6,833 nt of DNA, taken from an uncultured Lachnospiraceae bacterium. GTDB taxonomy: Bacteria; Bacillota; Clostridia; Lachnospirales; Lachnospiraceae. Below the pieces are notes generated by a model. It saw only the letters and a program-made list of their open reading frames with translations. It was not told the origin of the DNA and made no database searches. Of this stretch, positions 1 to 6,247 are shown one piece after another. How positions within the stretch are numbered: position 1 is the stretch's first letter; every line of letters starts with the position of its first letter. Where the stretch lies: positions 1-6,833 of the forward strand of contig CAMJWQ010000191.1 of the NCBI GenBank assembly GCA_946409475.1, given 5' to 3'. A program made the position numbers and the translations under genes.

Positions 1-625
1 ATCCGTCGCATCTTACCCCTGCCAGATGCTTCAGGAAGCTAAAGTCCGAACGCAATTGCACCAGGGCGGGTAAAGGCTTAACCAGTGTATGCCCGAATTT
101 TTGTGCATAAGAATAACCACTCCCGTCAGAACCGGTTTTCGGAGCGGCTTTTGATCCCGTTGCCAGGATAATTTTGTCAAATTGAAAGGTATGTTCATTC
201 GTAGTGACAGTGAATTTATTTTCTGCTTTCTTTATATGATGAATAAAAATATTACCTAATACCGTAACCTGCAATCTTTTTAATTCCATCCGTAATACTT
301 CCAAAACGGCAGAAGCCTGTTCCGCATGGGGATACAGATATCCGTTTTTATTTTTACTGTACAGGCCGATTTCATTAAAAAACTGTATGGTATTTTGTAC
401 ATGGAACTGTTGTATTACCGAAAATGGAAAATCAGGCTGGCTGCTTCGATAGAAGGAGGAATCCTGATTACTATTCGTTATATTACATTTTCCGTTACCG
501 GTAACCAATATTTTTTTCCCTATACGGTCCGTATGTTCTAAAATTGTTACGGTACCGCCGTTCCTTGCTGCCGTAATGGCCGCCATAATTCCGGAAGCCC
601 CGCCGCCGATTACTGCAATATCCAT
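1..625 (-). CDS. BaiN/HI0933-family FAD-dependent oxidoreductase, N-terminal part (runs off left edge)
   Basis: The reading frame is open from ATG at 625 to the window edge, giving 208 codons, about half of a family that is usually about 400-420 residues. Seen: an N-terminal Rossmann FAD motif GGGASG (residues 7-12) with the ribose-binding acid E30 at the end of the second strand; the family motif GKKILVTGNGKCNITN (36-51); YPHAEQASAVL (98-108); a second dinucleotide-type motif ATGSKAAPKTGSDGSG (155-170); and PALV (186-189). These are hallmarks of the flavoproteins annotated as aminoacetone oxidase/NAD(P)/FAD-dependent oxidoreductase (HI0933, YtfN/YhiN, BaiN). The substrate in most members is unknown, so a bile-acid role should not be assumed from the name BaiN. 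The protein is likely cytoplasmic, with no signal peptide. GGGAG at 636-640 is a ribosome binding site 10 bases before the ATG. The gene follows the BofC-like gene by 44 bases and has its own sigma-A-like promoter. No frameshift is seen in the visible part. Confidence 0.93.
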   Translation of the reverse strand, partial: MDIAVIGGGASGIMAAITAARNGGTVTILEHTDRIGKKILVTGNGKCNITNSNQDSSFYRSSQPDFPFSVIQQFHVQNTIQFFNEIGLYSKNKNGYLYPHAEQASAVLEVLRMELKRLQVTVLGNIFIHHIKKAENKFTVTTNEHTFQFDKIILATGSKAAPKTGSDGSGYSYAQKFGHTLVKPLPALVQLRSDFSFLKHLAGVRCDG

Positions 626-660
626 TTTTTAAACTCTCCCAGCTTCGTTTATACCCTGCT

Positions 661-689
661 ATTATAATACTAACTGGAAAAAGTCTCAA
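661..689 (-). promoter_or_regulatory. Sigma-A-type promoter for the flavoprotein gene
   Basis: On the minus strand TTGAGA (684-689, 5 of 6 matches to TTGACA) is followed by exactly 17 bases and a perfect TATAAT (661-666). Transcription would start near 654, giving a leader of about 30 bases that contains the GGGAG ribosome binding site (636-640). The -35 box lies inside the last codons of the BofC-like gene, whose stop is at 670-672. The match is close to consensus and the position is right; activity is inferred, since AT-rich sequence can give such matches by chance. Confidence 0.7.
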
Positions 690-1305
690 GGAAATTATAC
701 AGATCCTGCAGATTTGTGATCTGTTTTCCGTCTATTACCTCCTGCTGGACCTCATCGGGCAAGGAAGAAAGGGGGATATCCGTATAGGTATACACTGTCT
801 TCATATCGATATAATAAACCGTGATATATCCGTTTTCTACGATCAGGCAATATTTTGCCGTAACATCATCCGGCTTATAGGTCTTTCTGATGGTAATGGA
901 GTTTTTGGAAAAGGAAACCAGTTCAATATATAGGAACCCGTCTTCTACGTCCGACAAAGAAGGACTGGTTTCGTATTCCGAAATATAATTAATTAAATCT
1001 TCCCTTCCCATGCCGATAAATTCCACAGGCATGGCAAGCTCTTCTTCCGTTAATGTATAGGTATTGGCATTATACCGTTCCAATACATAAGTGGTATCAC
1101 TGGTAATTTTACTATCGTCCTTATCCACCGACAGGCTTTCTTCCTCTTCGGGATCCTCCTCAGCTTCATATTCCGTTTTCGTAAGGGAATTCTCATCTGT
1201 GTTTTCCCTGATTTCCGAAACAGCATACCGATAAGTACCGAAATAAACCAGTAATAGAATAATCAAGGCAATAATAAGGCTGATTCTATACGTAGATTTT
1301 TTCAT
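670..1305 (-). CDS. Membrane-anchored protein with BofC-C-like domain
   Basis: This is a 211-residue protein with one N-terminal membrane segment (residues 7-25), preceded by positive charges and lacking a lipobox. It would be anchored in the membrane with the rest outside the cytoplasm. Residues 31-66 form a low-complexity linker very rich in Glu and Asp. The folded part starts around residue 72. The C-terminal 75 residues or so (about 136-208) have the pattern of the BofC C-terminal domain: a strand-rich KNSITIRK segment, then YCLIVENGYITVYY, then IPLSSLPDEVQQEVIDG and a final helix. In B. subtilis, BofC is a forespore-secreted protein that controls SpoIVB signalling to pro-sigma-K; that function is not shown here and similarity is limited to the domain pattern. 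The start at 1305 is chosen because AAGGAG (1312-1317) sits 6 bases upstream. An in-frame ATG at 1338 lacks a site and would lie upstream of the candidate promoter's -10. The gene follows the flippase gene by 61 bases. Confidence 0.8.
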   Translation of the reverse strand: MKKSTYRISLIIALIILLLVYFGTYRYAVSEIRENTDENSLTKTEYEAEEDPEEEESLSVDKDDSKITSDTTYVLERYNANTYTLTEEELAMPVEFIGMGREDLINYISEYETSPSLSDVEDGFLYIELVSFSKNSITIRKTYKPDDVTAKYCLIVENGYITVYYIDMKTVYTYTDIPLSSLPDEVQQEVIDGKQITNLQDLYNFLETFSS

Positions 1306-1325
1306 ACTAATCTCCTTTTTACATA

Positions 1326-1355
1326 TAGTATCAGCCACTTTTTAAATGTTATTCA
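1326..1355 (-). promoter_or_regulatory. Candidate sigma-G (forespore) promoter of the BofC-like gene
   Basis: On the minus strand TGAATA (1350-1355) is followed by 17 bases and GATACTA (1326-1332). The B. subtilis sigma-G consensus is roughly TGMATA, 17-18 bases, CATNMTA, so only the first base of the -10 differs. The predicted start near 1319-1320 leaves a leader of about 14 bases that just includes the AAGGAG ribosome binding site. The same bases also fit a sigma-E pattern less well (GAATAAC, 15 bases, GATACTAT). The sigma-F consensus overlaps that of sigma-G and cannot be separated by eye. Confidence 0.45.
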
Positions 1356-1366
1356 ATTTTTTCCAT

Positions 1367-3013
1367 TTAAACGAGATGAAGTTTCCTTAATATTCCTGCT
1401 ATCTGCTTTCCCTTGGGCAGAGCTGTAATTTCTTCCGCAGAGATTCCCTTTAACAGTAATAGTATAAGAAGATATATAATTGCTCCCAACAAAATACTTA
1501 GTAATGTGGCAGCGCTCAAGCTGAGGAAGGAATGTAAAAGCAAATACAGAAAATAAACAACAATTCCCATAACCAAAGCAGCAATGGCAGGTATGACAAA
1601 GGTTCGGAATACTTCCTGTTTATATCGTAAATGCTTTCGAATGGACAGCGCATTTAACAAACACATACAGAAGGAAAACAGTATATTGGCATAAACTACG
1701 GAATAAATCCCCCAATTAAAAGGCACCAGCATGATATAAAGAGCCGCTATATGTATGACCAGAGACAGAAATGCATTACGTATCGGAATTTTCATTTTAT
1801 TGATTCCCTGTAAAATACCGTTAGTAAGAGTGGAAAGGGAATAGAATACCACAGATACGGTTCCCACATGCAGCATACCGGCAGCCAGATCCGGCTCTCC
1901 CGTAAACAGCATCGAAATAATAGGATATGCCAAAACCGCCAGACCAACAGCACAGGGTATGGATATTATCATAGTAAAGCGTATTGCTAAAGCCGCCTTT
2001 TTTCTGACTGTTTTCACATCATTTCTTTTTATGGCTCCTGTAAGCCCCGGTATGACGGAGGACGCCATGGCAGAAGCAAGGGCGATAGGCACATTAATCA
2101 ATACCTTATATTTTCCGGAAAAAACGCCCCATATGTCTGTCTTCTCCTCCCCCAATCCCTTCAGGGTCATTATTTTATTAAATATTCCCTGGTCGATTAT
2201 GGTACTGACGTTATAGACAGCCGTGCTCAACAGTACGGGAATAATGGTAAGAATCAATATTTTTAAAATGTAACCATATGCTTCCGTTTTATTATCCTGG
2301 TCAGATTGTATTAAGTCTTTTAACACTTTTTTGAAAACCCAAAATACAAACAGTAAAAAAAGCAGTCCGAAAAGAGCACCGGCTACCGTTCCCATGGTCC
2401 CCCCCGCGGCTCCGTAAGCATAGGCATAAGAATCATTCAGTAGGATTTTCCCTACCTTGGTTCCGTAGGAGAACAGATAAAAAGCGGCAACGATACTGAT
2501 AACAGCATTTACTACCTGTTCCACAACCTGAGATATGGCTGTCGGCATCATGGTATTCAATCCTTGAAAAAAGCCTCTTAATACACCCATGATGGCAAAA
2601 ATAAGCAGACCGGGAGCCAGTACCCTAAGAGCAATGGCACTTAAAGGCTCCGTCATAATGACCCCGGCTATAAAATCCGAGGCAAAAAAAACAACCAAAC
2701 CGCTGATTCCACCGGAAATTACCGCAAAAATAAAAGCCCCTTTGAAAATACGGTAGGCATTTTTATAGTTCCTTTCAGAAACCCTTTCCGATACCAGCTT
2801 TGATACGGCAAGAGGCAGACTGTAGGAGGATACCAGTAAAACAATGGAATAAACCTCAAAAGCGGCTGAATAATAGCCGTTTCCTTCGTTTCCGATAATG
2901 TTGGTTAAAGGTATTCTGTACAGTAATCCGATTATCCGTACGATAATAGAGGTAACCGCTAAAATACTGCCCTGTAAAATAAAATTCGTATTATTATTTC
3001 TATTATTTTTCAT
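1367..3013 (-). CDS. MOP-superfamily lipid/polysaccharide flippase, SpoVB/YtgP (MurJ-like) type
   Basis: This 548-residue, almost entirely hydrophobic protein has about 14 membrane segments, the expected size for the SpoVB/YtgP group (B. subtilis YtgP is about 544 residues). Seen: the N-terminal signature IVRIIGLLYRIPL (residues 24-36) with two Arg, GYYSAAFEVYS (47-57), RGFFQG (146-151), PTAISQVVEQ (157-166), SSVIPGLT (318-325) and GILQGINK (399-406), all in the order found in that group. Family members move lipid-linked cell wall precursors across the membrane: YtgP is a lipid II flippase (MurJ) and SpoVB is needed for spore cortex. Sequence alone does not tell which role this copy has. The neighbouring sporulation genes make a cortex role possible. 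A weak ribosome binding site (AAAGGTG, 3018-3024) lies 4 bases before ATG. It is separated by 98 bases from ybeY, so it may have its own promoter. Confidence 0.88.
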   Translation of the reverse strand: MKNNRNNNTNFILQGSILAVTSIIVRIIGLLYRIPLTNIIGNEGNGYYSAAFEVYSIVLLVSSYSLPLAVSKLVSERVSERNYKNAYRIFKGAFIFAVISGGISGLVVFFASDFIAGVIMTEPLSAIALRVLAPGLLIFAIMGVLRGFFQGLNTMMPTAISQVVEQVVNAVISIVAAFYLFSYGTKVGKILLNDSYAYAYGAAGGTMGTVAGALFGLLFLLFVFWVFKKVLKDLIQSDQDNKTEAYGYILKILILTIIPVLLSTAVYNVSTIIDQGIFNKIMTLKGLGEEKTDIWGVFSGKYKVLINVPIALASAMASSVIPGLTGAIKRNDVKTVRKKAALAIRFTMIISIPCAVGLAVLAYPIISMLFTGEPDLAAGMLHVGTVSVVFYSLSTLTNGILQGINKMKIPIRNAFLSLVIHIAALYIMLVPFNWGIYSVVYANILFSFCMCLLNALSIRKHLRYKQEVFRTFVIPAIAALVMGIVVYFLYLLLHSFLSLSAATLLSILLGAIIYLLILLLLKGISAEEITALPKGKQIAGILRKLHLV

Positions 3014-3030
3014 TTGACACCTTTGTAACT

Positions 3031-3061
3031 TTTATATTTTTATCTTGACCTGCCCTGGCAA
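3031..3061 (-). promoter_or_regulatory. Weak candidate promoter before the flippase gene
   Basis: The 98-base gap between ybeY and the flippase gene holds TTGCCA (3056-3061) and TATAAA (3031-3036) on the minus strand, each 5 of 6 to the sigma-A consensus, but with a long 19-base spacer. It would start transcription near 3024, leaving almost no room upstream of the weak ribosome binding site. This is listed only because the gap is the longest in the window; read-through from ybeY is equally possible. I see no clear terminator in the gap. Confidence 0.25.
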
Positions 3062-3111
3062 AAAGCTTTTTTTCAGCCTATATCATTGGATTTTATCATG
3101 AAGCTTATATG

Positions 3112-3621
3112 CTATTGCTTATTTTCACGGGTGATTTTTAACCCTTTTAAAATTTCTTCTTGTTTGCTTATCATAAGCATTTCATCCTTTTCCGTTATAT
3201 GATCATATCCCAATAAGTGTAACATACTATGTGCTATTAGAAAAGCAAATTCTCTTTTTTCACTGTGGCCGTAAGCCCTTGCCTGCTCCCTGACCTTTTC
3301 TGCGGACACAACAATATCTCCCAGCATCAGCTCTCCGCTGTCCGGATTAAAACAGTCCTGTAAAGCATCCTCCAGGTGGGAAAAAGAAGAGGGTGACGGA
3401 TAATCTATCAATGGGAAGGATAATACATCCGTGGCCCGGTCTGCCTGCCTGAATTCTTTATTGATCTGCCGCATCTGACGGTCATCCGTAAGGAGAAGAT
3501 TGACTTCACACTCATAAGGACACTTTTCAAAATCAAGGGCTTTGTTAATAACGGCCCTGGCAACCGGTTCCCAATCGAAGGAGAAGGAAAGGGCACTTTC
3601 ATTTTCAAACTGATAGGTCAT
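3112..3621 (-). CDS. ybeY: Endoribonuclease YbeY (rRNA maturation factor)
   Basis: This 169-residue protein is normal for the family. It carries the zinc-binding motif HSMLHLLGYDH with His131, His135 and His141, the upstream signature NKEFRQADRATDVLSFP (54-70) with conserved Arg58, and LGDIVVSAE (100-108). YbeY is a zinc-dependent single-strand endoribonuclease that acts in 16S rRNA 3'-end maturation and ribosome quality control in the cytoplasm. The region at about residues 71-98 is a longer insert before LGDI, as is common in Clostridia. The start is fixed by a strong AAAGGAG site (3627-3633) 5 bases before ATG. It lies 14 bases downstream of phoH, a classic pairing, and is almost certainly cotranscribed with it. 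Confidence 0.95.
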   Translation of the reverse strand: MTYQFENESALSFSFDWEPVARAVINKALDFEKCPYECEVNLLLTDDRQMRQINKEFRQADRATDVLSFPLIDYPSPSSFSHLEDALQDCFNPDSGELMLGDIVVSAEKVREQARAYGHSEKREFAFLIAHSMLHLLGYDHITEKDEMLMISKQEEILKGLKITRENKQ

Positions 3622-3635
3622 AGGTTCTCCTTTCT

Positions 3636-4625
3636 CTATCTTTTGATCGTTTTATTGAGCTTGGGTTTTGCTTTACTTTCGTAATCCTCATAAGCCTGTA
3701 CGATTTTTTGCACCAAAGGATGTCTTACCACATCCTTGCTTGTAAGGGTGCAAAAGCTGATATCTTCAATCTTACGTAAGACCCTTGTTGCCATATCCAA
3801 TCCTGATCTTGTATCGGCCGATAAATCCTTTTGGGTAGCATCTCCCGTTACAATTACCTTGGAACCGAACCCGATTCTGGTTAAAAACATTTTCATTTGG
3901 GCAGGCGTGGTATTTTGTGCCTCATCCAGTATAATAAAGGCATTGTCCAGGGTTCTTCCCCTCATATAAGCCAGGGGCGCCACTTCAATGAGTCCCTTTT
4001 CCATATTGCGGGCAAAGCTCTCCGCTCCCATTATCTGATAAAGGGCATCATACAGGGGACGTAAATAGGGATCTACCTTGCTTTGTAAATCTCCCGGCAA
4101 AAATCCCAGCTTTTCTCCGGCTTCTATGGCAGGTCTTGTTAATATGATCCTGTTGACTTCACCGTTTTTAAAAGCGGTAATTGCCATAGCCATGGCTAAA
4201 TAGGTTTTTCCCGTACCGGCCGGCCCCATTCCAAAAACAATCATATGCTTTCTTATGGCATCCACATAAGCTTTTTGACCAAGGGTTTTCGGTTTAATGG
4301 GTTTTCCGTTAATGGTATGGCAGATAACATCCTTGTCAATTTCTACCAAAGCCCCTTCCTTATTTTCCATGGATAAGGAAATGGCATAATCAATATTTTG
4401 TTCCTCTATGGTATTTCCCCTTTTAGACAGCTCAATCAGTTGATGAAACACTTTCTTCGCTTTTTCCACCGCTGCATCGGAGCCTATGATTTTTAATTCA
4501 TTATCTCTGACAACAATGGTAACATTTAAGGTTCTTTCTATTTTCTTTAAGTTGGAATCAAATTGGCCAAATACATTTTTAACATGCTCTGAAGGCATAT
4601 CAATCAATGTCTCAATTATACTCAT
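3636..4625 (-). CDS. phoH: PhoH-family ATPase (YbeZ-like)
   Basis: This 329-residue protein has an N-terminal small KH-like domain (about residues 1-68) followed by the PhoH ATPase domain (about 105-315). Seen: Walker A GPAGTGKT (134-141), Walker B FIILDEAQN (230-238) with Asp234 and Glu235, the sensor-type VTGDATQ (259-265) and the C-terminal RHPLVQKIV (301-309). Family members are P-loop NTPases related to superfamily 1 helicases, thought to act on RNA together with YbeY; the exact substrate is not settled. The name comes from phosphate-starvation induction in E. coli, and no Pho box was seen here. The ATG overlaps the yqfD stop in an ATGA arrangement (4622-4625), which implies translational coupling. 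ybeY follows after 14 bases. The C-terminus ends in a short Lys-rich tail. Confidence 0.95.
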   Translation of the reverse strand: MSIIETLIDMPSEHVKNVFGQFDSNLKKIERTLNVTIVVRDNELKIIGSDAAVEKAKKVFHQLIELSKRGNTIEEQNIDYAISLSMENKEGALVEIDKDVICHTINGKPIKPKTLGQKAYVDAIRKHMIVFGMGPAGTGKTYLAMAMAITAFKNGEVNRIILTRPAIEAGEKLGFLPGDLQSKVDPYLRPLYDALYQIMGAESFARNMEKGLIEVAPLAYMRGRTLDNAFIILDEAQNTTPAQMKMFLTRIGFGSKVIVTGDATQKDLSADTRSGLDMATRVLRKIEDISFCTLTSKDVVRHPLVQKIVQAYEDYESKAKPKLNKTIKR

Positions 4626-5866
4626 TCTTCCGGTATTCCTTTCTCGTCTTCATTCTCCTCCGGTATTTCCACGATTTGTACAGGTCTTCTCTTACCGATT
4701 GCCTCTATTATCTTTAAAGACCCATTCGCTATGCATTTTTTACCTGTAATATTTATAGTAACATTATTTTCTGTAATTTGAACCCCTTTTTTTATTAAAT
4801 CCTCACAAAATCCCGATAATTTTTCTTTTGCAATGGCAGTTGCCTCCTGTTTGGTATAAGTGGTTTTCTTTATATTATATTCTTCATATGTATTTTTACC
4901 ATAAAAACAGGGCAAATAAAAATTTTTTCCTAATTTAATCTGATTTTCATTTGTAATAACGGAATAATTCCGATAGGTGATCTTTCTTAAGGGAAAGGTT
5001 ACGGTCCGTCCGAAAAGGGTTATAAAATAAGTGTTTTTTTTATTTCCCGTATAGATTTTTTTTTCATAATCCATGGAAAAGCTGTCGGAATAATCACAGG
5101 TCGTATTCAGCATAATATCCGAATCGGCGGCACAATACTGGTAAGATGCCACTTCCCCTGCATCATTATAAATGGGAATCTGGCCGGAAACCAATAAATC
5201 ACCTGCCGCAATTTCCTGTCCCTCGTGTATCATAGGAATTCCGGATCTGGTTATGATGCTTTCCACCGTTCCTGCTTTGTTTGCTATGATATCGGAAGGT
5301 TCCGTATCCTGTTCCTCATTTAACTGTAGATCCGTATTTTCTTTTACATGGATAATCAGCCTGGTGCCTTCTATTTGAGCGGAAGCCCATATGATGTCAT
5401 TAAACCGGCTCCTTATTTTTGCTTCAATGTCTTCACAGTTCACATCTCTTTTCCTCATTCCGTGATATACGTTAATTTCCTCTAAATAGTCTAAAATGAC
5501 CTCCGTGGACCTGGTATAATTTCCTTCACATTCTATCTGCCAGATAAATAGGGACAGCATATATAATATAATAAGACAGGTAATGATTCCCATGAAGAAT
5601 ACTTTTCTTTTTCGATATTTATGTAAAAAAAAAGGAAGTCCACGTCTTTCCAGGACGGTTAACTTCGTTTTTGTTTTTTTCAGTATGGGCTTTAGCTGCC
5701 GAAATCCCTGAATACTGATATATAATTCAAAACAGTTTCCCCTGTTTTGTATATCCCATAATAATATATGATGATTTCCGCATAAATTCAAGAACCTTTC
5801 CGGTGAGTACCCTTCGATTCGGATTTTTACATAGCCTTTTATATATTTAATCAGACGGACGACCAA
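4622..5866 (-). CDS. yqfD: Sporulation protein YqfD
   Basis: This 414-residue protein matches the YqfD family in length and layout. It has a cytoplasmic N-terminal region (about 1-85, basic, with GLPFFLHKYRKRK just before the membrane), one membrane segment (about 89-109), and a large extracytoplasmic part. That part begins with IWQIECEGN and continues with a POTRA-like stretch that includes IEAKIRSRFNDIIWAS (147-162), GTRLIIHVKE (167-176) and the repeat-like AGTVESIITRSGIPMIHEGQEI. YqfD is a conserved sporulation protein of endospore formers, made in the mother cell under sigma-E in B. subtilis; its molecular activity is unknown. The start is TTG: the codon directly upstream in frame is TGA (5867-5869), and the next ATG would be at residue 92, beyond the conserved N-terminus. 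GGAGG (5877-5881) lies 10 bases upstream. It follows yqfC by 20 bases and overlaps phoH by 4. Confidence 0.93.
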   Translation of the reverse strand: MVVRLIKYIKGYVKIRIEGYSPERFLNLCGNHHILLWDIQNRGNCFELYISIQGFRQLKPILKKTKTKLTVLERRGLPFFLHKYRKRKVFFMGIITCLIILYMLSLFIWQIECEGNYTRSTEVILDYLEEINVYHGMRKRDVNCEDIEAKIRSRFNDIIWASAQIEGTRLIIHVKENTDLQLNEEQDTEPSDIIANKAGTVESIITRSGIPMIHEGQEIAAGDLLVSGQIPIYNDAGEVASYQYCAADSDIMLNTTCDYSDSFSMDYEKKIYTGNKKNTYFITLFGRTVTFPLRKITYRNYSVITNENQIKLGKNFYLPCFYGKNTYEEYNIKKTTYTKQEATAIAKEKLSGFCEDLIKKGVQITENNVTINITGKKCIANGSLKIIEAIGKRRPVQIVEIPEENEDEKGIPEE

Positions 5867-5876
5867 TCAACTGTTC

Positions 5877-5881
5877 CCTCC
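5877..5881 (-). promoter_or_regulatory. Ribosome binding site supporting the TTG start of yqfD
   Basis: GGAGG on the minus strand, within GGGAGGG, sits 10 bases before TTG (5864-5866). An in-frame TGA directly precedes the TTG, so no longer form is possible. A second TTG (5868-5870) nearer the site is out of frame and would give only a 7-codon peptide. The site lies between the yqfC stop and the yqfD start. Confidence 0.75.
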
Positions 5882-5886
5882 CAGGT

Positions 5887-6189
5887 TTAATTATTGCTAT
5901 ATTGAATATTTTTAATATGCCCCGTAATTTTCATTTCATCGTTGGTATAGTAATCAATCCGCAGGGACTTACCGGTAATGGTGACGAGGCAGGTCTTTGT
6001 CTGCAGCGCAATTAAATTATCGGTATATTCCACGATACCTCTGTAATTTTCCACAAAAGCCTCACTCTGTCCCGTCACTGTTACTATGACAGCACCCAGT
6101 AAAATATCCTTCGGCAGCTTTAATGACTCCACTACCTCACTTTTCAGTTTGGAATTTACTTTATACTTTACTTTTTTATCTCTCTTCAT
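5887..6189 (-). CDS. yqfC: Sporulation protein YqfC
   Basis: This 100-residue protein has no signal peptide or membrane segment. It matches the YqfC family in order and spacing: LKLPKDILLG (23-32), a VTVTGQSEAFVENYRGIVEY core (36-55), then LIALQTKTCLVTITGKSLRI, ending in an ITGHIKNIQY strand. YqfC is a small YabP/YqfC-type sporulation protein of the sigma-E regulon, encoded directly before yqfD in most endospore formers; its activity is unknown. The ATG at 6189 is the only ATG, GTG or TTG codon near the expected start. There is no recognisable Shine-Dalgarno sequence before it, which is unusual among these genes. A sigma-E-like -10 element ends 6 bases upstream, so the message may be leaderless. 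Confidence 0.92.
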   Translation of the reverse strand: MKRDKKVKYKVNSKLKSEVVESLKLPKDILLGAVIVTVTGQSEAFVENYRGIVEYTDNLIALQTKTCLVTITGKSLRIDYYTNDEMKITGHIKNIQYSNN

Positions 6190-6195
6190 ATTAGC

Positions 6196-6224
6196 AATAT
6201 ATGATGAGCAGGAAATTTTTATGA
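6196..6224 (-). promoter_or_regulatory. Candidate sigma-E (mother-cell) promoter of yqfC
   Basis: On the minus strand TCATAAA (6218-6224) is followed by 14 bases and CATATATT (6196-6203). The sigma-E consensus in B. subtilis is about KMATATW, 14-15 bases, CATACAMT. The -10 matches in 6 of 8 positions and the spacer fits. A start 7 bases downstream would fall on the A of the yqfC ATG (6189). A TTGACA at 6226-6231 has no TATAAT-like partner at 16-18 bases, so a sigma-A reading is weaker. B. subtilis yqfC belongs to the sigma-E regulon, which supports the call; the element itself was found by eye. Confidence 0.5.
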
Positions 6225-6247
6225 TGTCAAAATCTAATCTTTCTATT

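Noticed and set aside
495..689. A 64-residue minus-strand reading frame over the start of the flavoprotein gene, which could suggest a frameshifted gene.
   Set aside because: The flavoprotein frame itself is open from 625 to the window edge with all expected motifs in one frame, so this is an alternative frame of a real gene and there is no frameshift.
1306..1338. Upstream ATG at 1338 giving an 11-residue longer BofC-like protein.
   Set aside because: It has no ribosome binding site, adds a charged non-family extension before the membrane segment, and lies upstream of the candidate -10, whereas ATG at 1305 has AAGGAG at 6 bases.
3014..3038. TTGACA followed by TATATT on the plus strand as a divergent promoter.
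   Set aside because: The spacer is only 13 bases and there is no plus-strand gene to drive; all plus-strand frames are shadows of minus-strand genes.
3057..3079. AAAAAGCTTTTT with flanking GGC/GCC as an intrinsic terminator after ybeY.
   Set aside because: The stem is almost all A-T with a bulge, and on the transcribed minus strand it is not followed by a U run.
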